DNA of 26,847 nucleotides from CAYOBW01 sp964402115 (GTDB taxonomy: Bacteria > Verrucomicrobiota > Kiritimatiellia > UBA8416 > CAYOBW01): assembly GCA_964402115.1 (NCBI GenBank), contig CAYOBW010000075.1:1-26847 (forward strand), in the 5' to 3' direction. The notes beneath the pieces were generated by a model. It saw only the letters and a list, made by a program, of their open reading frames with translations, was not told the origin of the DNA and did no database searches. The translations under genes were made by a program, and so were the position numbers. This document shows, piece after piece, positions 20,846 through 26,847 of the stretch. How positions within the stretch are numbered: position 1 is the first letter of the stretch; the number at the start of each line of letters is the position of its first letter.

Positions 20846-22840
20846 ATGACGCACTTCAAGACGACTTGGCGACTCCTGCTGGCCGTGCTCCTGCTCGGCT
20901 CGCTGGCGGCGCTGCTCGAGTGGAGCCCCGTGGCGCGGCCGCGCAAGACGGATCCGCGCGTGCTGCCCCTGCCGCCCGACGGCGTGACGGCGGTCAGCAT
21001 CGTGCAGCCGACCTGGAGGGTCGAGTGCGAGAAGCGCAAGGACGGGTGGTACATCAAGCGTCCCGTGCTGGCGCGGGCCGACGGCGCCGCCATGGACCGC
21101 CTGCTCAGCGTGCTGGCCAGCCTGCGGCGGGAGGAGTCGGTCTCCGCCGAGGAGCGCGCCAATCGCAAACTGACCCTGGCGGATTTCGGCCTGGAGGAGC
21201 CGCGCGCCCGCGTCGTGCTGCAGACCGTGACCGGGCCGCACACGCTGTTCGTGGGGCATGCCACGCCGCTGGACCAGCGCGTGTACGTGCGCGTGGACGG
21301 CGAGCCCGATGTGGTGGCGACCGCGGCGCGCCTCGTGGATGTGCTCCCGGCGTCGGTCGAGCATCTGCGGGAGCGGCGGGTGCTGGCCGGCGGGGTCAAC
21401 CAGGTCGTGCGCATGGGCTTCCAGCGGGCGGGACAGGGCTTTGTGCAGGTTGCGCGCGAGGGCGCCGGATGGTCCATCCAGCAGCCGGTTGTGTGCCGCG
21501 CCGAAGGGGCCGTGGTGATGCGCCTGCTCGAGGCGCTTTACGCCCTGCGCGTGCAGCAGTTCGTTTGCGATCAACCGGCGGACGACCTGCCGCTCGCGGC
21601 GCGGACGAACGCGGTGGCCGATGTGGCGGGCCTGGTCGCGTCCTGCCGCCTGGCGCCGGACGAGGCGGCCGCGCGGCTGACCGTGTGGCTGGAGGGCCAG
21701 ACGGAAGCGCAGGAGCTGCTAGTCGGCCGCGAGGTGGACGGGGATGCGGCGGCCTGCTACGCGCGCCTGAACGGGACGGCGGCTATCTTCACCCTCGAGC
21801 GCGCCGTGCTGGAGGCGTTCGCGCTCGGGGTAAATGACCTGCGTGACCGCCGGGTCTTCAGCCTCCGTCCCCAGGATGTGCGCGGCGTTGCGTTGCGGCA
21901 GGGCGACCAGCGCCTGGCGCTGGAACGCGCAGCGGAGGGCGGGTGGCGCGTGTGCGAGCCGACCCAGTGGGCCGCGGACTCGGTGCTGGTGGGGCAACTC
22001 GTCCGCCATCTGACGGGCTGGCAGGCGGAGCGTTTCGAAGAGGTAGCGGACGCGGAGCTGGGCGCCAGGGGCCTTGTGCCGCCGGCCTTCAGCGTGCAGC
22101 TGATGGTGGGCGAGTCCATCCCGCCCGCGGCCCCGAGCGAGGGCGGCGGCGCGACCGGCGGGGCGACGGCGCCCGCATCCGGTGCGGCTGCTGTTGCTGC
22201 CGTGGCGCCGCGGTGGCTGCAGGTGGGACAGCGACTGCCTGGCACGGCCACGCTGGCCGCCCGCTTCGAGTCGGCGGACGCGCGCACGCGGGAGCCGGTC
22301 ATGATCCTGCGGACCAACGTGTTGACGGGCGTGCTCGCGGCGGCCGTTCCGGTGGACCCGCTGCTTTACCGCAACTTACAGGTGCTCGCCGTGGGGCGGG
22401 AGGCCGTGACGCGCATGGCGCTCGCGCGCGGAGCGGTCGTGCAGCAGGTGGAGCGCGATGCGGCGGGCGCCTGGACGGTGCGCGAGGGGGCGGGCCGCGC
22501 CGTCAGCCGCGAGGCCGTGGAAGGCATCCTCTTCGTCATTTCCAACCTGCGCGCGGTGCGGATCGAGTGCCAGGCGCCCGCGAGCCTCGCCTCGTACGGT
22601 CTCGACCAGCCCGCTTTGACGCTGACCCTCGGCGTGACCGGGGAGACCGGCATCCAGAAGACGCTCATGGTCGGGTTCAAGGCGCGCACGGACGGCGTCT
22701 TCGCGATGGTACAGGGGCAGGACGTCGTGTTCGTGCTGGCCAATGACGTGGTCGAAGCGCTGGCCTGTCAGCTCTGGGAAGAGGCGCCGGTTGCGCCGGC
22801 CGCGGCCGGGGCTCCGACCCCTGCGCCGCGGAGGGAGTGA
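20846..22840 (+). CDS. DUF4340 domain protein, membrane-anchored
   Basis: A 664-residue protein with an N-terminal membrane helix (about 8-26, WRLLLAVLLLGSLAALLEW) and a long extracytoplasmic region. Repeated DUF4340-type units can be seen: VTAVSIVQPTWRVECEKRKDGWYIKRPVLARADGAAMDRLLSVLASL ... LADFGLEEPRARVVLQT, then RLALERAAEGGWRVCEPTQWAADSVLVGQLVRHL, then VVQQVERDAAGAWTVREGAGRAVSREAVEGILFVISNL ... LASYGLDQPALTLTLGV. Each has a 'W.v..P...AD...v..LL..L' core and a 'GL..P...' strand, so the protein may be three tandem copies joined by an Ala/Gly-rich linker (about 430-455). DUF4340 proteins are regular partners of GldG-like modules; their function is unknown. Nine bases separate it from the AsmA-like gene. 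Confidence 0.82.
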   Translation: MTHFKTTWRLLLAVLLLGSLAALLEWSPVARPRKTDPRVLPLPPDGVTAVSIVQPTWRVECEKRKDGWYIKRPVLARADGAAMDRLLSVLASLRREESVSAEERANRKLTLADFGLEEPRARVVLQTVTGPHTLFVGHATPLDQRVYVRVDGEPDVVATAARLVDVLPASVEHLRERRVLAGGVNQVVRMGFQRAGQGFVQVAREGAGWSIQQPVVCRAEGAVVMRLLEALYALRVQQFVCDQPADDLPLAARTNAVADVAGLVASCRLAPDEAAARLTVWLEGQTEAQELLVGREVDGDAAACYARLNGTAAIFTLERAVLEAFALGVNDLRDRRVFSLRPQDVRGVALRQGDQRLALERAAEGGWRVCEPTQWAADSVLVGQLVRHLTGWQAERFEEVADAELGARGLVPPAFSVQLMVGESIPPAAPSEGGGATGGATAPASGAAAVAAVAPRWLQVGQRLPGTATLAARFESADARTREPVMILRTNVLTGVLAAAVPVDPLLYRNLQVLAVGREAVTRMALARGAVVQQVERDAAGAWTVREGAGRAVSREAVEGILFVISNLRAVRIECQAPASLASYGLDQPALTLTLGVTGETGIQKTLMVGFKARTDGVFAMVQGQDVVFVLANDVVEALACQLWEEAPVAPAAAGAPTPAPRRE

Positions 22841-22849
22841 GGACGGCGC

Positions 22850-24790
22850 ATGAGTACCGAACGCTCCTGGTGGCGGACGCTGGCGGGTCTCGTGTTGCGG
22901 ATCCTGTTGCTGACGGTTCTGCTCATCATCGGTTCAATCGCCTTTCTCTGCACGCACGGCTGTCCCGACTGGCTGATCCGCTGGCTCCAGCAACGGTCTG
23001 CCGACGCCCCCCTGGCTGTCGAGGTCGGACGGGTGCGGCTCAGTCCCAGCCGCGGCGTCGTGCTGGAAGATGTCCGCGTCTTCATGCGCGGCGCGGTCGG
23101 CCCCGCCGCCGTCGAGGCGGCGGTCATCGATGCCGATGTGAGCTACCGCGAGCTGCTGCAGGGCCGTTTCGGCGTGCGCTCGGTGCGTATCCGCGAGGGC
23201 ACGGTGCGCCCCCGGCTCCTGTGCGCCGCCGGCCGACTGCCGTGCCATTGGCGTTCGGCGGGCGCCGGTGGGGCCGTCCGCAACTTGCGCATAGACCTCG
23301 AATCCTGCGTGGTGGATGGCATTCAGATGCAGAGCATGACCTGCCTGCTGGATCGTGAGGCCTCGTCCTACCGGTTGAGCGCCTTGAGCGGGCACGTCAG
23401 CAACGGCGTGCTGGCGGGCGATGTCGAGGGGCGGGTCAGTTACGACCCTGACGGCGGCGTGCAGCTGCACCTGGTCACGTCCTTCGACCCGTACCTGGTT
23501 GTTCCGCTGCTGGACGCCTACCAGCAGAAGTACCTGAAGAATCTCCTGGAGCGGTTCGAGTTCGGCGCCAAGCCGCCGCGCTGCGAGGCCGACGTGCGCG
23601 TGACGAGCGGGCAGAACGGCGAGCGGTTCGGCCTCATGGTGGACGTCGCCGTGGCGATGCAAGAGTGCCGCTACCGCGGCGTGGATGTGCTGCGCGCCGA
23701 CGGTAACGTGCACGTGGAACGTCTGGCCGGCGGCTGGCTGGTGCGCCTCGGCCAGCTCTTCCTGGTGCGTCCGGAGGGGCTCTCGCGCGGCGGGTTCTCG
23801 GTGGACAGCACGCAGTCCACGATCTCCTTCAACGGCGAGTCCGCCTTCCACCCGCTGGCCATCGCGCGGCTGGTGGGTGTCGGCACCGGGCTCGTGAGTC
23901 GGGTGCGGTTCGACGGCCCGGTCAGCACCCAGGCGCAGGGGGTCTACAACTACAAGAATCCCGCGGCCACGGACCTCGCGGTTGTCGTGGCCGCGCGCCA
24001 GGCGGGCCTGGGCAAACTGCTGGCCGACACCGTGACCTTCACGGCGCGCCTCGTGGGCACGACCGGTACGGTCAGCGATGTGCGCGGCGCCTTCCTGGAC
24101 GGCAACTTCAAAGGTGACGGCGTGCTGGTGCTGCCGACTCAGCCGGGCGTCGCGCCAACCTACCGCGTGAATGCGGAGGCCTCCGACGTGGATTTCCAGC
24201 GCCTGCTGGCGCTGGCGATGCGCGAGCCGGACCGCGATTACCAGGGGCGGCTGTCCGGACGCGTCAAAGTCGCCGGCAACTGGGGCGCCGACGCGGTGCG
24301 CACCGCGGTGGGCGAAGGTCACGTCGGCGTGACCAAGGGACGCGTCTTCATGCTGCCTGTCTTCGGCGGCCTTTCCGCCCAGATTGCCAAGGTGATTCCC
24401 GGCGTGGATTTCGTACTCCGGCAGAGCGACGCGTCGGCGGACTTGGAAATCGGTCTCGGGCGCGTCCGCAGCAGGAACGTGGAGATCAAGGGCGATGTGC
24501 TCAGCCTCAAGGGCGATGGCGATTACTACGCCAACGGCCGCGTGGATTTCGACGTGCGCGTCACGCTGCTGAAGTCGCACACGCTCGGCAGCCGGTTGCT
24601 GGCGCCGATCTTCTACCCGGTGAGCAAGCTGTTCGAGTTCCGGCTTGGCGGCACCGTGGCCCAGCCCGAGTGGCACCTGATCAACTTCTCGAGCGACCTC
24701 TTCCGCAATCTCGGCTTCGGCGGCGAGGACGAGGAACCCGTGGAGGAGCCGGAAACGCCCGCGGGGCCGGCGCCGGTGGTCGAGCCATGA
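22850..24790 (+). CDS. AsmA-like / DUF3971-type inner-membrane-anchored protein
   Basis: A 646-residue protein. An N-terminal membrane helix (about 13-33, VLRILLLTVLLIIGSIAFL) is followed by WLIRWLQQRSADAPLAVEVGRVRLSPSRGVVLEDVRVFMRG, the beginning typical of AsmA/TamB-like beta-groove proteins. The body is a long run of short beta strands, and the C-terminal segment (about 440-625; VDFQRLLALAMREPDRDYQGRLSGRVKVAGNWG ... FSAQIAKVIPGVDFVLRQSDASADLEIGLGRVRSRNVEIKGDVLSLKGDGDYYANGRVDFDVRV) is the AsmA-like C-terminal region. Such proteins are thought to carry phospholipid between inner and outer membranes. The last 20 residues are Glu/Pro-rich. Ribosome site GAGGA, 7 nt before ATG. The stop overlaps the miaB start (ATGA). 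Assignment is by general pattern, not a strict motif. Confidence 0.75.
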   Translation: MSTERSWWRTLAGLVLRILLLTVLLIIGSIAFLCTHGCPDWLIRWLQQRSADAPLAVEVGRVRLSPSRGVVLEDVRVFMRGAVGPAAVEAAVIDADVSYRELLQGRFGVRSVRIREGTVRPRLLCAAGRLPCHWRSAGAGGAVRNLRIDLESCVVDGIQMQSMTCLLDREASSYRLSALSGHVSNGVLAGDVEGRVSYDPDGGVQLHLVTSFDPYLVVPLLDAYQQKYLKNLLERFEFGAKPPRCEADVRVTSGQNGERFGLMVDVAVAMQECRYRGVDVLRADGNVHVERLAGGWLVRLGQLFLVRPEGLSRGGFSVDSTQSTISFNGESAFHPLAIARLVGVGTGLVSRVRFDGPVSTQAQGVYNYKNPAATDLAVVVAARQAGLGKLLADTVTFTARLVGTTGTVSDVRGAFLDGNFKGDGVLVLPTQPGVAPTYRVNAEASDVDFQRLLALAMREPDRDYQGRLSGRVKVAGNWGADAVRTAVGEGHVGVTKGRVFMLPVFGGLSAQIAKVIPGVDFVLRQSDASADLEIGLGRVRSRNVEIKGDVLSLKGDGDYYANGRVDFDVRVTLLKSHTLGSRLLAPIFYPVSKLFEFRLGGTVAQPEWHLINFSSDLFRNLGFGGEDEEPVEEPETPAGPAPVVEP

Positions 24791-26154
24791 AGGTGCATCT
24801 CAAGGCTTACGGCTGCCAGATGAACATGCGCGACACGGATGGCGTGGCCGCGCTGCTCACGCAGCACGGCTTCGCGCTGACCGCCGAGGAGCGGGACGCC
24901 GATATCGTCCTCGTGAACACGTGCAGCATCCGCGGCAAGGCGGAGGACAAGGCCGTGGGCAAGCTGCGACTCCTGGTGTCCGGCCGGCGACACCATCCCG
25001 GGCGGCGCGTCGGCGCGCTCGGCTGCATGGTGCAGCGCCTGCAGGGCAAGCTCTTCGACAGCGTGCCGGGGCTGGACCTGGCCGTGGGGCCGTCGGCGCT
25101 GCCCTGGCTGCCGCAGCATCTCGACCTCGTCTTGAGCGGGCAGGGGCCGGTGCTGGACGTGCGCACGGGCGAGGCCGTGACGGAGATGCTCACGGGGCAC
25201 TCCGCGGCGGGCGTATCTGCGTTCGTGAATATCCTGGCCGGTTGCGATCGGCACTGCACCTACTGCATCGTGCCCCACGTGCGCGGCCCGGAGGTCAGCC
25301 GCCCGGGGCCGGACATTGTCGCGGAGGTCGCCGCGCTGATCGCGCGGGGGCAGGTGCGGGAGGTGACGCTGCTCGGTCAAAGCGTCATGTCCTACGGGCG
25401 CAAGGGGCCGGTCTGGCCGGCCGACCACCGCTCGGCGCTCGGCTTTCGCGAGCCGTTGACTTGCCTGCTCGAAGCCGTCAGCGCCGTACCGGGGCTGGCG
25501 CGGGTCCGCTTCACGTCGGGGCATCCCTCGGGCGTCACGGCCGAACTCGCGCGCGCCATGGCGGAGCTGCCCAAGGTCTGCGCGCACCTGCACCTGCCGG
25601 TGCAGTCGGGCGCCGACCGCATCCTGCGCCTAATGCACCGCGGGTACACGGCGGACGATTACCGGCGCGCCGTGGCGCGGTTGCGCAACGCCGTGCCCGA
25701 TATCGCGATCACGACGGATTTCATCGTCGGCTTCCCCTCCGAGACAGCCGGCGAATTCGAGGCCTCCAGCGCGCTCATGGATGAAATCGGGTTCGACAAC
25801 GCTTTCATCTTCAAATACTCTCCCCGACCCGGCACCCCGGCGGCCGAGCTGGCGGACGATGTGCCGGACGAGGAGAAGCAGCGGCGGAATCAGGCGCTGC
25901 TGACCGCGCAGGACCGGGTCGGGCTGGCCCGCAACCGCGCGCTGGTGGGGACGGTGCAGGAGGTGCTGGTCGAAGGGCCCAGCCTGCGGCAGGCCGAGCG
26001 CTGGGCCGGCCGGACCCCGGGCAACAAGATTGCGATCTTCGATCCGACCCCGGCGCTGCGCGTGGGAGAGCTGGCGGGGGTGTGCGTGACGCGGGCGCGG
26101 GCGCAGACCCTGTACGGAGACTTGGTGGCGGCAGACACGGCCGCGAAGGAATGA
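24787..26154 (+). CDS. miaB: tRNA-2-methylthio-N6-dimethylallyladenosine synthase (MiaB)
   Basis: Radical-SAM methylthiotransferase that adds the 2-methylthio group to i6A37 of tRNAs reading UNN codons. A 455-residue protein of normal length. The N-terminal UPF0004 domain has Cys-10 (AYGCQMN), Cys-46 (VNTCSIR) and Cys-80 (ALGCM) for the auxiliary [4Fe-4S] cluster; the radical-SAM CxxxCxxC is Cys-153/157/160 (AGCDRHCTYCIVPHVRGPE). LHLPVQSGADRILRLMHRGYT and TTDFIVGFPSET are conserved barrel segments, and a TRAM domain covers about 385-450. GQSVMSYG carries Ser where most MiaB have Asn (GQNVNSY). The ATG is coupled to the AsmA-like gene by a 4-nt overlap, an unusual partner for a tRNA enzyme. 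Confidence 0.93.
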   Translation: MKVHLKAYGCQMNMRDTDGVAALLTQHGFALTAEERDADIVLVNTCSIRGKAEDKAVGKLRLLVSGRRHHPGRRVGALGCMVQRLQGKLFDSVPGLDLAVGPSALPWLPQHLDLVLSGQGPVLDVRTGEAVTEMLTGHSAAGVSAFVNILAGCDRHCTYCIVPHVRGPEVSRPGPDIVAEVAALIARGQVREVTLLGQSVMSYGRKGPVWPADHRSALGFREPLTCLLEAVSAVPGLARVRFTSGHPSGVTAELARAMAELPKVCAHLHLPVQSGADRILRLMHRGYTADDYRRAVARLRNAVPDIAITTDFIVGFPSETAGEFEASSALMDEIGFDNAFIFKYSPRPGTPAAELADDVPDEEKQRRNQALLTAQDRVGLARNRALVGTVQEVLVEGPSLRQAERWAGRTPGNKIAIFDPTPALRVGELAGVCVTRARAQTLYGDLVAADTAAKE

Positions 26155-26159
26155 CAGGC

Positions 26160-26705
26160 ATGAAGAGTCAACTGGCGCAGGTGGCGATGGCATTGGGCGG
26201 CGTGATCGGCATCGTGAACCTGCCGTGGCTGGTGCTGCCCGCCCAGGCGCGGCGCTTCTGGCTGGCGGTGCCGCGGCACGTCTGGCTGGGGCGCCTGCTG
26301 GCCGCCGGCGCGGTGCTGTGGTGCGCCTGGCTGGTCCGTGACATCGAGCTGGGCCGCTTCGAGCCGCTCAAGCAGTGGCTGGCGTTCATCGCCTGCGGCG
26401 CGTACATGGCGATCATCGTCTTCATGGATGAGCTCCTGGCCGTGCGCGCGCTGGGAGGCCTGCTCCTGCTCGTGCCCGCGCCCATCCTCGCCGTGGCGCG
26501 GCTGCACGACTCGCCGTGGCGGCTGGTGGTGGTGACGCTCTGCTACCTGATGGCCATCAAGGGCATGATCTACGTGCTGAGCCCGTACAAGCTGCGGGTG
26601 TGGGTCGAGCGCTACGCGGGCGCCGACGGCCACGCGCGCATCCTTGGCGCGGCGGGCCTGCTCGTCGGCCTGTTCGTGCTGGTCCTCGGCGTCGCGGTGT
26701 TCTGA
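26160..26705 (+). CDS. Hypothetical multi-pass membrane protein
   Basis: A 181-residue, very hydrophobic protein with about five predicted membrane helices (roughly 5-28, 44-60, 75-92, 98-116 and 120-140, and a last one at about 158-180). Short conserved-looking pieces are MDELLAVRALGG and IYVLSPYKLRVWVERYAG. No known family was recognised. ATG at 26160 is taken because AAGGA (26146-26150) lies 9 nt before it; the upstream in-frame ATG at 26151 overlaps the miaB stop but leaves no room for a ribosome site. It is 5 nt downstream of miaB and clearly cotranscribed. Confidence 0.72.
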   Translation: MKSQLAQVAMALGGVIGIVNLPWLVLPAQARRFWLAVPRHVWLGRLLAAGAVLWCAWLVRDIELGRFEPLKQWLAFIACGAYMAIIVFMDELLAVRALGGLLLLVPAPILAVARLHDSPWRLVVVTLCYLMAIKGMIYVLSPYKLRVWVERYAGADGHARILGAAGLLVGLFVLVLGVAVF

Positions 26706-26739
26706 CGCCGGCGCCTGCCCCCCTGCCGGAGGAAGAGCC

Positions 26740-26847
26740 ATGAGCGACGCGCCAACCCCTTTCCTCCCGCATGGCGGCTACCGGCACTTGCGCAGCTACA
26801 AAGTCGCCGCGGCGGTGTATGACGCGACGGTCGTCTTCTGCGACCGA
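26740..26847 (+). CDS. Four-helix-bundle suffix domain protein, N-terminal part
   Basis: The first 36 residues of a gene cut off by the window end. The sequence FLPHGGYRHLRSYKVAAAVYDATVVFCDR is characteristic of the 'four helix bundle suffix domain' group, related to the 23S rRNA intervening-sequence-encoded four-helix-bundle proteins. These are short proteins of unknown function, often near mobile or variable DNA. GGAGGA at 26728-26733 lies 6 nt before the ATG. A 34-nt gap separates it from the membrane protein gene upstream. Confidence 0.72.
   Translation, partial: MSDAPTPFLPHGGYRHLRSYKVAAAVYDATVVFCDR

Noticed and set aside
22934..24676. 580-codon open frame on the minus strand
   Set aside because: Antisense to the AsmA-like gene. 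The translation is His/Arg/Ala-rich low-complexity sequence without a recognisable domain or ribosome site.

Overview
The window is a GC-rich bacterial chromosomal segment, densely coded, with genes on both strands in short operons. The gene set suggests a member of the PVC superphylum, most likely Kiritimatiellota or a neighbouring Verrucomicrobiota/Lentisphaerota lineage. The clues are two ECF sigma factors each paired with a membrane anti-sigma-type protein (one a FecR-LamG fusion), a Gld-type ABC locus with DUF4340, a DUF2851 protein, a 'four helix bundle suffix' protein and a coiled-coil XRE regulator. The lineage is inferred from gene families; no rRNA or other marker is present. No tRNA, rRNA, IS element, prophage or CRISPR array was seen.

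Layout. 1-51: probable tail of a truncated gene. 320-2123 (+): coiled-coil/XRE DNA-binding protein with its own promoter and terminator, then a small exported Lys-tailed protein and a secreted SGNH hydrolase. 2153-2249: inverted repeats of a GGAGTCAGAAT unit. 2313-4318 (+): ECF sigma factor, overlapping zinc-finger anti-sigma protein, TatD-type metal-dependent hydrolase. 4320-8399 (-): GT2 glycosyltransferase, PgpA, RmlC, RmlD and xylose isomerase, a likely envelope/sugar transcription unit that converges on tatD with one base between the stop codons. 8538-9236 (+): YugP-like membrane zinc metallopeptidase. 9291-9662 (-): two very small genes (a single-pass peptide and a CxxC...CxxC zinc-ribbon protein) behind a good sigma-70-like promoter. 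9828-11911 (-): second ECF sigma factor, coupled to a 513-residue FecR-LamG protein. 11912-12279: structured divergent regulatory region. 12280-14671 (+): NfnA/NfnB-type flavin and iron-sulfur oxidoreductase pair. 14728-17413 (-): DUF2851 protein, a half-size GDT1-type transporter fused to a diiron ferritin-like domain, and a small lipoprotein. 17530-26847 (+): ABC ATPase, permease, GldG-like protein, DUF4340 protein, AsmA-like protein, MiaB, a multi-pass membrane protein and the start of a four-helix-bundle protein.

How the genes fit together. The right third reads as one long operon: a Gld-like ABC module with two large membrane-anchored extracytoplasmic proteins and an AsmA-like protein (a family tied to lipid traffic between membranes), coupled by a 4-nt overlap to the tRNA-modifying enzyme MiaB. 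It diverges from the DUF2851/GDT1-ferritin/lipoprotein operon through a 116-bp spacer where two sigma-70 promoters share the same -10 bases on opposite strands, so only one can be occupied at a time. The most unusual single protein is the GDT1-ferritin fusion, an architecture that suggests metal (Mn or Fe) sensing or oxidation coupled to export.
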